64,000 nucleotides of DNA. Source: Woeseiaceae bacterium (GTDB taxonomy: Bacteria > Pseudomonadota > Gammaproteobacteria > Steroidobacterales > Woeseiaceae). The notes under the pieces are model-generated. The model did not search any database, was not told the origin of the DNA, and saw only the letters and a program-made list of their open reading frames with translations. The first letter of the stretch is position 1. Every line of letters begins with the position of its first letter. Shown here piece after piece: positions 25,298 to 33,834 of this stretch. Made by a program: the position numbers and the translations under genes. The stretch lies in NCBI GenBank assembly GCA_024640315.1, contig JAHEFF010000002.1, positions 87,995-151,994 of the forward strand. The letters are read 5' to 3'.

Positions 25298-26359
25298 ATG
25301 GTCTTTTCGCACTCACTGCCAACACTACGACTGTCCAGGTTCTTTTCCAGCATCGTGCTTGCCGCGGCGGTACTGACCGTATCGCAATCTGCAATGGCAG
25401 ACACGGATGTCGTCGAATTTGGCAACGGAAGTCGGCTGATCGGAGAGGTCAAGTCCATGGGGCGCGGGCGACTGTCATTTGATACGGATGCCACCGGAAT
25501 AATCAGAATCGAGTGGGGTGATGTCGAACACCTCAGCGCGGATCGGGATATCCAGGTCGAGATCCTGACCGGGGCCCGTTTCTTCGGGCGCATCTCGCGA
25601 TCAGAACAGGGCTCGGCGGTAATCGTGGAAACCGAAGACGGGCCGATCGAGCTGGAAAACCAATTGATCGTTTCGATGAATCCGATCGAAAGCTCGTGGA
25701 AAGAGGCAATCGACCTTAGAGTGTCGGCCGGCTACAACTTCACCAAGGCCAGCAACGTCACCCAGATGAACGTCGGTGTGGATCTCTCGTATCGGACGCG
25801 CAAGAGAATCAGTTCAGCAGATTTCTCGTCTGTCATTTCCAACAGCTCGAATAATGAATCGAGCCAGCGACAGTCACTTGACCTCAATTACACGCGACTG
25901 CGCGCCAATCGCTGGCTGAACGACGGCGGCATCAGGTTCGAGCGCAATGATGAACTGGGCTTGAATCTCAGAACCTCGCTTTCAGCCGGTGGCGGACGAA
26001 TACTGACACAAACCGACCATAGTTCCGTCATGCTGAAAGGCGGGCTCAAGGCGACCCGGGAAAATAGCTTCAACGAACCGGAAGACATCGATTCCCTGGA
26101 GTCCTACGTCAAGACGATCTGGGAGTGGTATCGATATGACACACCGCAACTCGATTGGTCGACCAGCCTGGAGATCATCCCGAGTCTGACGGAGTCGGGT
26201 CGTGTTCGCGGCGAATTTGACGCGACGCTGCGCTGGGAAATCATCAACGACTTCTTCTGGCAACTAGAGTTTTATGAAAGCTATGACAATCAGCCTCAGT
26301 CGGTGACAGGATCCCAAACGGACTACGGTGTCACGACATCCGTCAGTTACAAGTTCTGA
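25298..26359 (+). CDS. DUF481-like outer-membrane beta-barrel protein
   Basis: 353 residues with a Sec signal peptide (SQSAMA-DT). After a ~110-residue N-terminal part with two short beta repeats (FGNGSRLIGEVKSMGRGRL and ILTGARFFGRISRSEQGSA, SM-like or barwin-like strands) comes a region of alternating polar/hydrophobic strands and a C-terminal Tyr-Lys-Phe, the BAM recognition end of outer-membrane barrels. This is the layout of DUF481 (YdiY-like) proteins. Function unknown. The ATG at 25298 is chosen because the signal peptide begins there; the open frame runs back to 25142 without a plausible start. Confidence 0.82.
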   Translation: MVFSHSLPTLRLSRFFSSIVLAAAVLTVSQSAMADTDVVEFGNGSRLIGEVKSMGRGRLSFDTDATGIIRIEWGDVEHLSADRDIQVEILTGARFFGRISRSEQGSAVIVETEDGPIELENQLIVSMNPIESSWKEAIDLRVSAGYNFTKASNVTQMNVGVDLSYRTRKRISSADFSSVISNSSNNESSQRQSLDLNYTRLRANRWLNDGGIRFERNDELGLNLRTSLSAGGGRILTQTDHSSVMLKGGLKATRENSFNEPEDIDSLESYVKTIWEWYRYDTPQLDWSTSLEIIPSLTESGRVRGEFDATLRWEIINDFFWQLEFYESYDNQPQSVTGSQTDYGVTTSVSYKF

Positions 26360-26697
26360 CGCCGTCAGGTTTGCGATCGCAGTCGCTTTGATCGTCTCCG
26401 AATCGGGGTTCGCCACAGATCCGGTCGAACTGATACCGGCGCCGTGGTCGTAACTGGCATTTGAAAGTCTGCCACGGCAGAAACCGCCGGCTGCCGGCCG
26501 GCCTACGGCTTCTGCGCCAATATCGAACAACTGGTGCACGTGCTGAGTGCGAGCCGACAGAAAGCTATCGAGAAATTATTCACCCGAATACCCGGGATGA
26601 AATCACTGAACAACAAACAACGTCGATTCCCTGAGATTTCATAAGCGGAACCACAACGCGCGTTGATATTTGGAATATGGAACGTGTTGGGTTTGAA
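26360..26697. other. Intergenic region before tRNA-Leu
   Basis: No convincing gene in 338 bases. A short + frame beginning at a GTG inside the previous gene's 3' end would give a ~41-residue peptide with a signal-like core, but it has no ribosome site. A GC-rich inverted stretch (around 26485-26505) and weak hairpins are present without T tracts. If the 7-kb segment is an inserted element, its tRNA-proximal junction lies at the right end of this region. Confidence 0.5.
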
Positions 26698-26784
26698 TGG
26701 TGCCCAGGAGAGGACTTGAACCTCCACTACCTTTCGATAACCAGCACCTGAAGCTGGCGCGTCTACCAATTCCGCCACCTGGGC
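26698..26784 (-). tRNA. tRNA-Leu (anticodon CAG)
   Basis: Folds as a complete class II tRNA of 87 bases including encoded CCA. The acceptor stem is GCCCAGG with CCTGGGC, then A and CCA. The D arm is GGCGGAATTGGTAGACGC. The anticodon arm is CCAGC-TTCAGGT-GCTGG with CAG at 26750-26748. There is a long variable arm (TATCGAAAGGTA) and a T arm GGAGG-TTCAAGT-CCTCT. It reads CUG. Its 3' end faces the possible 7-kb island. Confidence 0.97.
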
Positions 26785-26826
26785 ATGCTCTAAACCGCGT
26801 ATAGTGCGTTTTTCTGCGGGTGGCGC

Positions 26827-26856
26827 ACTGTACTCAAACCGTCCTGAGTCTGTCAA
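26827..26856 (-). promoter_or_regulatory. Sigma-70 promoter for tRNA-Leu
   Basis: On the minus strand a perfect TTGACA (26856-26851), an 18-base spacer and TACAGT (26832-26827). Transcription would begin about 35-40 bases before the mature tRNA 5' end at 26784. It sits in the 95-base gap between the tRNA and the divergent rnr gene. Confidence 0.6.
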
Positions 26857-26879
26857 TCTTCGCTCGCACATAGAGTTTC

Positions 26880-29093
26880 ATGGAGTTCACCGGCTTGGCC
26901 CAGCACAAGAAAACCAAATCAAAACGCCGTAAACCTTACCAACATCCAATTCCGAAACGCGGCGAACTTCTTGATTATATGAAGGTTTCCGGAAAGCCGC
27001 TGAAAATCGATGCGTTGATGCGGGAATACGACCTGAAAGGTCAGAAGATGCTCGCACAGCTGACCGAGGCGCTGCGAACAATGGTTGCCGCAGGTCAGAT
27101 TATCCAGAACAGGCGCGGCGAATACTGCCTGATCGAACGAATCAACCTGGTTACGGGTACCGTCAGCGGTCATCAGGACGGCTTTGGCTTCGTCTCACGG
27201 GACGATGCGGGCGACGACATTTATCTATCTGCTCGTGAAATGCGAGCACTCTTTCATGGCGACCGTGTCGCCATCAGAATTGTTGGTGAAGATCGACGCG
27301 GCAGGCCCGAGGGCAAGCTGGTTGAAGTGCTCGAGCGAAAGGTAGCAGAAGTTGCCGGTCAGTTTATTCGCGAGCGCGGCATCGGCCTTGTCATACCGGA
27401 CAACCCGAAAATCGCTCACCGGATTCTCATTGCCAAAGGTAAAGCGAACGACGCGAAGCACGGCCAGATTGTAGTTGTGCGAATTCTCGACTTCCCGACT
27501 CACGTTGAGCAAGCGACCGGTGAAATCATTGAAGTCATCGGCACACCGGGTGAGAAGGGCATTGCGACCGATATCGCGATTCATGCACACGGCGTTCCCA
27601 CAGATTGGCCCGCCGCGGTCCGCGACCAGGCGAAGGAGTTTGGCGAAACAGTTCCGGAGACTGCAAAAAAGGATCGTGCCGATCTTCGTGGCACCAATCT
27701 CGTTACGATCGATGGAGCTGACGCCCGCGACTTCGATGATGCTGTCTTTGCCGAACCGGCGGGCAATGGATTTCGACTGTTGGTTGCAATCGCGGATGTC
27801 GGTCACTACGTCCAGGTCAATTCACCAATCGACAAGCAAGCAATTCGTCGCGCGACATCCGTCTATTTCCCGGACAGGGTCGTGCCGATGTTGCCGGAGG
27901 TACTGTCCAACGGGCTTTGCTCACTGAATCCGAAAGTTGACCGGCTGTGCATGGTTTGTGAAATGCGGGTCGAACCCGACGGCAAGGTTTCGAGGTCTAA
28001 ATTTTATGAAGCAGTAATGCGCTCGGCGGCGCGCCTCACCTACACACAGGTGAGTGAGTTCCTGACCGGCCAGAACGACAACGATGTGCCGAAAGAGGTG
28101 CAGGGCGACATACGCAATCTTCATGAAGTCTATGCTCTGTTCGCGAAGAATCGTCGCAAGCGCGGCGCCGTTGAACTGGATATCCCGCAGACTCGAATCG
28201 AAATGGGCAAAGATGGCACTGTGAAAGCGATTCGTGCCGTCCCGCGCAACGATGCTCACAAACTAATTGAAGAGTGCATGATCGCAGCGAATGTGCAGGC
28301 GGCGAAGTTTATCAGGAAGCATCGAATCCCCGGTCTGTATCGTGTTCATGCCAAGCCTGATCCGGACCGGTTCGATGAGCTGCGACTTTTCCTTGTGAGC
28401 CTCGGACTCAAGGTTCCGCACTCGGACCACGTGCAACCGCGGGATTTCGACAGGCTCATCAAGCAGGTCGCAGACCGACCGGATTCGGCCGCTATCTCGA
28501 TGGCCATGTTGCGCTCGATGATGCATGCCGAATACACGCCGAAGAACATCGGTCACTTTGGTTTGGCCCTCGACGCTTACGCGCATTTTACGTCACCAAT
28601 TCGTCGCTATCCGGATTTGCTCGTGCATCGGGCGATTCGCCATCTCGTCCGGGGCGGGAAGCCCGGCAGCTACAACTACGACGCCACCCGCATGGACCAG
28701 CTCGGTGTAATTTGTTCCGCGCACGAACGTCGCGCTGAAGACGCAACAAGGGAAGTCGAAGCCTGGCTCAAGTGCCAGTACATGGAAGGCAAGGTCGGCC
28801 AGGAGTACCAGGGAGTCATCACCGGTGTGACGAATTTCGGTGCGTTCGTGCAGATACCGGAACTGCAGATCGATGGTCTGGTACACGTTACCAGTCTTGG
28901 GAACGACTACTATCAGTTCGACGCCGGCAGTCAGTCCCTGGTGGGCGAGCGGACGGCTACGCGATACACGCTGGGAGATAGCCTGAAGATCGTCGTGGCT
29001 CGTGTCGATCTCGATACGAAGCGCATCGACTTTCAACTGGTTGACGAGGGTCAGCCTGCGGTCCGGACTTCCAGGAAGAAAAGAAGAAGATGA
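26880..29093 (+). CDS. rnr: Ribonuclease R
   Basis: 737-residue RNase II/R family 3'-5' exoribonuclease. The order is a winged-helix domain (~25-85), cold-shock domains (~90-240, with TGTVSGHQDGFGFV), the RNB catalytic domain (~270-600, with TIDGADARDFDDAVF carrying the Mg-binding Asp cluster), an S1 domain (~645-725, GVITGVTNFGAFVQI) and a short basic tail (SRKKRRR). It degrades structured RNA, including defective tRNA and rRNA. The stop overlaps rlmB (ATGA), the usual gammaproteobacterial pairing. Confidence 0.97.
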   Translation: MEFTGLAQHKKTKSKRRKPYQHPIPKRGELLDYMKVSGKPLKIDALMREYDLKGQKMLAQLTEALRTMVAAGQIIQNRRGEYCLIERINLVTGTVSGHQDGFGFVSRDDAGDDIYLSAREMRALFHGDRVAIRIVGEDRRGRPEGKLVEVLERKVAEVAGQFIRERGIGLVIPDNPKIAHRILIAKGKANDAKHGQIVVVRILDFPTHVEQATGEIIEVIGTPGEKGIATDIAIHAHGVPTDWPAAVRDQAKEFGETVPETAKKDRADLRGTNLVTIDGADARDFDDAVFAEPAGNGFRLLVAIADVGHYVQVNSPIDKQAIRRATSVYFPDRVVPMLPEVLSNGLCSLNPKVDRLCMVCEMRVEPDGKVSRSKFYEAVMRSAARLTYTQVSEFLTGQNDNDVPKEVQGDIRNLHEVYALFAKNRRKRGAVELDIPQTRIEMGKDGTVKAIRAVPRNDAHKLIEECMIAANVQAAKFIRKHRIPGLYRVHAKPDPDRFDELRLFLVSLGLKVPHSDHVQPRDFDRLIKQVADRPDSAAISMAMLRSMMHAEYTPKNIGHFGLALDAYAHFTSPIRRYPDLLVHRAIRHLVRGGKPGSYNYDATRMDQLGVICSAHERRAEDATREVEAWLKCQYMEGKVGQEYQGVITGVTNFGAFVQIPELQIDGLVHVTSLGNDYYQFDAGSQSLVGERTATRYTLGDSLKIVVARVDLDTKRIDFQLVDEGQPAVRTSRKKRRR

Positions 29094-29839
29094 GCAAAGC
29101 CCGGTACGTGACAGGGCTGCGCGCCGTTGAGCAGTTATTGACGCAGCGTTCTGCCGAAATTCTGAAGATATATGCGGAGTACCAGACTGCGAACCCGCGG
29201 CTCGAGGCCGTGATTGCCTTGGCAAATGATCGGGGCATCGAAATTCAGTCCGCCAATCGGGCGCGACTTCAGCAGATCAGCGGCGAAACGCGGCACCAGG
29301 GCGTCGTTGCCGAAATCCGGCGCAGCCAGACGATGGATGAAGCCGCTTTGCGCAATCTCGTCGAGAAGGCGCTGACAGGCGATAAGACGCTGCTGTTGCT
29401 GGTCCTTGATGGTGTTCAGGATCCGCATAATCTGGGCGCCTGTCTGCGTACCGCTGATGCGGCAGGCGCAGATGCAGTGATCGTACCGCGGCATGGCGCA
29501 GCAGGTTTGGGGCCAACGGTCAGCAAAGTGGCCGCCGGGGCAGCCGAAAGCGTGCCGTTTGCGGCGGTAGCCAATATCGGGAGGGTCCTGACCTGGCTGC
29601 AGGAGTATGGCGTCAGCGTCATCGGGACAAGTGACGCGGCCGGGAAATCTTTGTATGAGTGCGATCTGACGCCGTCCCTGGCTTTTCTCATGGGCCGCGA
29701 GGAGACGGGTCTGCGGAAGCAGATTGAAGAGCGCTGTGATCATCTGGTCAGCCTGCCGATGCAGGGGGCGGTTTCCAGCCTGAATGTGTCCGTGGCCACA
29801 GGGATCTGTCTTTACGAGGCGGTGCGGCAGCGCCGCTAA
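29090..29839 (+). CDS. rlmB: 23S rRNA (guanosine2251-2'-O)-methyltransferase
   Basis: 249-residue SpoU-family methyltransferase. An N-terminal substrate-binding domain (VTGLRAVEQLL) is followed by the knotted SAM-binding domain with motifs DGVQDPHNLGACLRTADAAG, FLMGREETGL and LPMQGAVSSLNVSVATGI. It methylates the ribose of G2251 in the 23S P loop. Translationally coupled to rnr. Confidence 0.96.
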   Translation: MSKARYVTGLRAVEQLLTQRSAEILKIYAEYQTANPRLEAVIALANDRGIEIQSANRARLQQISGETRHQGVVAEIRRSQTMDEAALRNLVEKALTGDKTLLLLVLDGVQDPHNLGACLRTADAAGADAVIVPRHGAAGLGPTVSKVAAGAAESVPFAAVANIGRVLTWLQEYGVSVIGTSDAAGKSLYECDLTPSLAFLMGREETGLRKQIEERCDHLVSLPMQGAVSSLNVSVATGICLYEAVRQRR

Positions 29840-29846
29840 AGTGGTC

Positions 29847-29925
29847 TTTGCGAGGCAGGCAGCGACGAAGCAATCTATTGATTTTCCAGAGATTGCTTCG
29901 TCGCTGCGCTCCCTCCAATCAAAGT
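29847..29925. repeat. Palindromic repeat of the GCGAxGAAGCAATCT type
   Basis: Perfect 17-base arms (29860-29876 and 29890-29906) separated by 13 bases, with looser outer complementarity (TTTGCGAGG at 29848 against CCTCCAATCAAAG). The arm sequence resembles a short dispersed palindrome (GCGACGAAGCAATC) that is repeated in genomes of many unrelated bacteria. It lies right after rlmB and could stop or slow transcription, though no T tract follows. Copy number in the genome cannot be seen. Confidence 0.75.
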
Positions 29926-29933
29926 GAAAAGCC

Positions 29934-29962
29934 TTGATTCCATGCCCGCCCTCCGTTAGGAT
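29934..29962 (+). promoter_or_regulatory. Sigma-70 promoter for rpsF operon
   Basis: TTGATT (29934-29939), 17-base spacer, TAGGAT (29957-29962). The leader to the rpsF ATG is ~120 bases and holds a CCCCGC-TATTGT-GGCGGG hairpin soon after the start site. An S6:S18-binding leader is expected in this position in many bacteria, but I could not identify its motif with confidence. Confidence 0.5.
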
Positions 29963-30088
29963 GCGCCTCCCCGCTATTGTGGCGGGATAGCACCTTGCTT
30001 CACCGGAAATCCGGGAAGCTGTAATCCGCAACGCCAGCCTGCAGGCAACTCAGGATGTCCCGTGCGGCTTCATCCACAAGGGAAGACA

Positions 30089-30715
30089 ATGAGACACTAC
30101 GAAATCGTGTTTCTGGTCCATCCGGATCAGAGCGAACAAGTGCCTGCCATGGTAGAACGCTACCAGAGCATGGTTACGGAGTCAGAAGGTGCGGTTCATC
30201 GCACTGAAGACTGGGGTCGGCGTCAGCTGGCTCATCCCATCAACAAGATTCATAAAGCGCATTACGTTCTGTTGAATGTCGAGTGCAATAGTGACGTGCT
30301 CAATGAGATCACTGCCGCGTTCAAATTCAACGACGCCGTGCTCCGGCACATGGTGATCAGTCGTAAAGAAGCGATTACCGAGCCGTCTCACATGGCGGTT
30401 GCCGTCGAGGAAGAGAAGCAGCGGGAGAAGGAATCGCAGCGTCGACGTGATGCGAAAGCTGCGGCAGAAACTGCCATGCTTGCCGATGAGGCACCTGCCG
30501 AAGATGCGAAAGATGCTGCGCCTGCAGAAGATGCTGAGGCTGCGCCGGAAGCGGCAGCTGAAGCAGCGCCTGCCGCCGAAACTGATGACGCGCCTGCCGC
30601 CGAGGCCGAAGTGGCACCGGCAGAGGAAGCCGCTGATCAGCCTGAAGTAGCGAAGGCCGAAGAAGAATCAACCGCAGAGGAGGCCGAAGAGGCCTCTGAA
30701 GCGAAGAGCGCCTGA
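30089..30715 (+). CDS. rpsF: 30S ribosomal protein S6 with long Ala/Glu-rich tail
   Basis: 208 residues. The first ~100 are a normal S6 ([44 protein letters not shown]). Residues ~108-208 are a low-complexity tail of Ala, Glu, Asp and Pro with almost no hydrophobic or aromatic residues, roughly doubling the usual 95-135 residue length. S6 binds S18 on the platform of the 30S subunit. The ATG at 30089 has AAGGGAAG upstream; the frame runs further back without homology. First gene of rpsF-rpsR-DUF2232-rplI-dnaB-alr. Confidence 0.96.
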   Translation: MRHYEIVFLVHPDQSEQVPAMVERYQSMVTESEGAVHRTEDWGRRQLAHPINKIHKAHYVLLNVECNSDVLNEITAAFKFNDAVLRHMVISRKEAITEPSHMAVAVEEEKQREKESQRRRDAKAAAETAMLADEAPAEDAKDAAPAEDAEAAPEAAAEAAPAAETDDAPAAEAEVAPAEEAADQPEVAKAEEESTAEEAEEASEAKSA

Positions 30716-30729
30716 CGGAGAAGTAAACA

Positions 30730-30954
30730 ATGAGTCGTTATTCACGCAGAAGAAAGTACTGCCGCTTCACCGCCGAGGGAATCACTGAGATCGATTACAA
30801 GGATCTCAATTTGCTCAAGGCATATGTGACGGAAACGGGCAAGATCGTCCCGAGTCGAATTACCGGTACGAAAGCACACTATCAACGCGAATTGTCGACG
30901 GCAGTTAAGCGGGCGCGCTACCTGGCGCTCCTGCCATACACCGACCGGCATTGA
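30730..30954 (+). CDS. rpsR: 30S ribosomal protein S18
   Basis: 74 residues with the S18 signature [40 protein letters not shown] and ALLPYTDRH. It binds S6 and 16S rRNA in the central domain of the small subunit. Lies 14 bases after rpsF. Confidence 0.97.
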   Translation: MSRYSRRRKYCRFTAEGITEIDYKDLNLLKAYVTETGKIVPSRITGTKAHYQRELSTAVKRARYLALLPYTDRH

Positions 30955-30979
30955 TGCGGATCGATTCAGGGCAAGGGGC

Positions 30980-31876
30980 GTGCAGCCGATAGCCTCATGG
31001 CTGGTTGCCCGGCCGCAGAATGGCGTTCTGGGGTTGGCGCTGACATTGCTCTTTCCCCTGTCACCGGTCATCAGCGGCCTTGTCATGGCGCATCTCGTTT
31101 TTGCGAACGGTTTGCGCCTCCCGGCGGTTCAGGGCGTGCTGGCTGCGGTGATCCTGGCACTGGTCGCATTCATTTTGAGTGCGTCTGTTGGTCAGATCGT
31201 CGCGAGTGCGGTGACCTGGTGGGTGCCGGTCTTCTTGCTGGCGGCACTGGCAAGACATTGGCGATCGATGACTTTGGCACTGCAGGTGTCCGTCATCATC
31301 GCCATGGTGGCGACGATAGGCTTTTATGTCGTTCTCGGCGATCCGACGGATTACTGGAACGAAACGGTGGCAACATCGATTGAGATGGCCAGGCAGGCCG
31401 GACTGGTTGATCAGGCTGACATGCTGGCCGAATCACAATCGCTGATTGTGCCGCAAATGACCATGCTGTTCGTTTTTTCGACGTGGTCGTTTTATGTGAT
31501 GGTGGTTTTGCTCGGGTACGCGCTTTTTCAGGCATTGCCCGGGAAGAAATCGGTCTATGGCCGGTTTTGTGACCTGAATTTTGGTCAGGTGCTGGCGGGC
31601 ATCATGGCGGTCATTTCGGTGGCTGCGTTGGTGTCAGGCTCGGTGTCACTGCAAAATCTGGGGTTCGTGGCATTTGCGGTCTTCTGGTTACAGGGGCTCG
31701 CGATATTGCACTGGTTGCATGCAGACCGCGGATTGCCGTTTTTTGTGCTGATAATGATGTATGCGTTGCTGCCATTTTTGAATGTACTGCTGGTGCTAAC
31801 GTTTGCGGTACTGGGTTATTTGGATGCGTGGTTTAATTTCCGCGCACGTGGACAAATTAAAGACGACAGGGTTTGA
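30980..31876 (+). CDS. DUF2232 family membrane protein
   Basis: 298-residue integral membrane protein with eight or so hydrophobic segments, found between rpsR and rplI as is common in Gammaproteobacteria. The family is related to YybS proteins and has no established function; a transport or envelope role is only guessed. A GTG at 30980 is used; the GGGG directly in front is closer than an ideal ribosome site, so a slightly later start is possible. Confidence 0.85.
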   Translation: MQPIASWLVARPQNGVLGLALTLLFPLSPVISGLVMAHLVFANGLRLPAVQGVLAAVILALVAFILSASVGQIVASAVTWWVPVFLLAALARHWRSMTLALQVSVIIAMVATIGFYVVLGDPTDYWNETVATSIEMARQAGLVDQADMLAESQSLIVPQMTMLFVFSTWSFYVMVVLLGYALFQALPGKKSVYGRFCDLNFGQVLAGIMAVISVAALVSGSVSLQNLGFVAFAVFWLQGLAILHWLHADRGLPFFVLIMMYALLPFLNVLLVLTFAVLGYLDAWFNFRARGQIKDDRV

Positions 31877-31879
31877 AAA

Positions 31880-32329
31880 ATGAACGTCATATTGTTGGAT
31901 AAAGTTGAGAACCTCGGTGAAATCGGTGAGCTGGTTAGTGTAAAGCCGGGCTACGGACGCAATTACCTGTTGCCGCAGGGCAAGGCGGCACTGGCGACCA
32001 AGCAAAATCTTGCAGAGTTCGAGGCACGGCGCGCCGATCTGATGAAGGCCGCAGCAGAAGAAGTGGCCGCGGCGAATGCGCGCGCCGAGCTGGTCAAAGG
32101 TATGGAGCTCATTATTCCTGCCAATGCGGGTGAGGAAGGAAAGCTCTTCGGTTCCGTCGGCCCCATCGATATTTGCGAGGCCTTTTCCAAGGTCGGCGTC
32201 GAGGTTGCCCGAGCTGAAATTCGTATGCCGGAAGGGCCGATCCACGAGCTCGGCGACTTCACGATTGGTCTGCATCTGCACACCGATGTAAATGTCGATA
32301 TCAACCTGAAAGTTGTAGCCGAAGAATAA
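31880..32329 (+). CDS. rplI: 50S ribosomal protein L9
   Basis: 149 residues. The N-terminal rRNA-binding domain (MNVILLDKVENLGEIGELVSVKPGYGRNYLLPQGKA), a long connecting helix and the C-terminal domain are all present and of normal length. L9 binds domain V of 23S rRNA near L1. The start is four bases after the DUF2232 stop. Confidence 0.97.
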   Translation: MNVILLDKVENLGEIGELVSVKPGYGRNYLLPQGKAALATKQNLAEFEARRADLMKAAAEEVAAANARAELVKGMELIIPANAGEEGKLFGSVGPIDICEAFSKVGVEVARAEIRMPEGPIHELGDFTIGLHLHTDVNVDINLKVVAEE

Positions 32330-32436
32330 GTCATCTGTGGTACGGTATACGGCCGTGCCGATTCGGTGCGAAAAGATAAACGATGCGCTGTCTTCCAACA
32401 GCGCATCCATTTAAATGTCCGGAGAGACAGGTCCCT

Positions 32437-33834
32437 ATGGTTCGAGCACTGGATGATGGAGCGCCGATTGACGCAGCCGAACGACGGCTGAAGGTGCCAC
32501 CAAACTCCGTCGAAGCCGAGCAATCGCTGCTTGGTGGTCTCATGCAAGACAACAGTGCCTGGGACAAAGTCGCCGACATCATTGTCCCCGAAGACTTTTA
32601 TCGAAAAGATCACCGCCTGATATTCAGTGCGATCTGGAATCTGGCCGAAGATGGTCATCCCTGCGATGTAGTCACCGTATCCGAGTTTCTTGGAAACCGG
32701 AACGAACTGGCCGATGCCGGTGGTCTGGAATACCTCGCGACGCTGGCAAATGAAACACCGGGCGCGGCAAACGCCAGGTCCTATGCAAAAATTCTACGCG
32801 AACGTTCGACCCTTCGTTCACTGATTCATGCAGGTAATGAGATAAGCGGCAGTGCCTTCACGACCGAAGGTCGAAGCGCGACCGAGCTGGTCGATGAGGC
32901 CGAGCGCCTGGTCTTCGAAATTGCTGAACAAGGTTCGCGTGGCCAGGTCGGTTTTCAGTCACTCAAGAAGATTTTGCCGGCAGCTGTTGACCGCATCGAC
33001 TTGTTGCATCAGTCAGGGGGCGACATAACGGGTATCCCCAGCGGCTTCACTGAATTCGACAAGTTGACTGCAGGGTTGCAGCCGGGTGACCTGGTGATTA
33101 TTGCAGGGCGTCCGTCCATGGGCAAAACCACTTTGGCGGTGAATATTGCTGAAAATGCGTCGATTGGGGCGCGTGTGCCAACCGCGATTTTCTCTATGGA
33201 AATGCCATCAGAGCAACTTGCGTTTCGCATGATTTCCTCGCTTGGGCGGGTTGATCAATCCCATCTGCGGACCGGCAAGTTTCCGGATGAAGACTGGTCA
33301 CGGATCAATACGGCAGTTCAGCTGATGTCGGACGCGCCGATTTACATCGATGACTCGCCAGGATTGTCGCCAACCGAAATTCGTGCACGCGCGAGGCGTC
33401 TGAAGCGGGAGACGGACCTGGGACTCATTGTGATCGACTACTTGCAGCTAATGCAGGTACATGGAAACACCGAAAACAGGGCAACCGAAATATCCGAGAT
33501 TTCGCGATCCCTCAAATCGTTGGCCAAGGAACTCCGCGTGCCGATCATCGCCCTGTCACAGCTGAATCGAAGTGTAGAGCAGCGTCAGGACAAACGACCG
33601 GTCATGTCCGATCTTCGTGAGTCCGGCGCGATTGAGCAGGATGCGGACCTGATAGTCTTTATCTATCGCGAGGAAGTTTACAAACCTGACACACCACGCA
33701 AAGGTATCGCTGACATCAGCATTGCCAAGCAGCGTAACGGCCCAATTGGAGACTTCCCGTTGACGTTCGTCGGCCGTTTTACCAAGTTCGAAAACTGGGT
33801 GCCTGAATCGTACGCGGAGGAAGCGTTTCAGTGA
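32437..33834 (+). CDS. dnaB: Replicative DNA helicase DnaB
   Basis: 465 residues. The N-terminal domain begins with KVPPNSVEAEQSLLGGLM; the RecA-like domain has Walker A GRPSMGKTT, Walker B LIVIDYLQLM, and the arginine-finger and DNA-loop regions typical of DnaB (LRESGAIEQDADLI). It is the hexameric 5'-3' helicase of the replication fork. No intein is seen. ATG 32437 is chosen over an upstream in-frame ATG at 32383 on homology. The stop overlaps alr (GTGA). Confidence 0.97.
   Translation: MVRALDDGAPIDAAERRLKVPPNSVEAEQSLLGGLMQDNSAWDKVADIIVPEDFYRKDHRLIFSAIWNLAEDGHPCDVVTVSEFLGNRNELADAGGLEYLATLANETPGAANARSYAKILRERSTLRSLIHAGNEISGSAFTTEGRSATELVDEAERLVFEIAEQGSRGQVGFQSLKKILPAAVDRIDLLHQSGGDITGIPSGFTEFDKLTAGLQPGDLVIIAGRPSMGKTTLAVNIAENASIGARVPTAIFSMEMPSEQLAFRMISSLGRVDQSHLRTGKFPDEDWSRINTAVQLMSDAPIYIDDSPGLSPTEIRARARRLKRETDLGLIVIDYLQLMQVHGNTENRATEISEISRSLKSLAKELRVPIIALSQLNRSVEQRQDKRPVMSDLRESGAIEQDADLIVFIYREEVYKPDTPRKGIADISIAKQRNGPIGDFPLTFVGRFTKFENWVPESYAEEAFQ

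Noticed and set aside
26503..26871. 122-codon minus frame overlapping tRNA-Leu
   Set aside because: It reads through the whole tRNA gene; a real protein there is very unlikely.
29135..30031. 298-codon minus frame over rlmB
   Set aside because: Shadow of rlmB; also crosses the palindromic repeat and the rpsF promoter.
29963..30088. S6:S18-binding mRNA leader before rpsF
   Set aside because: A hairpin is present but I could not identify the expected bulged motif, so no call is made beyond the promoter entry.
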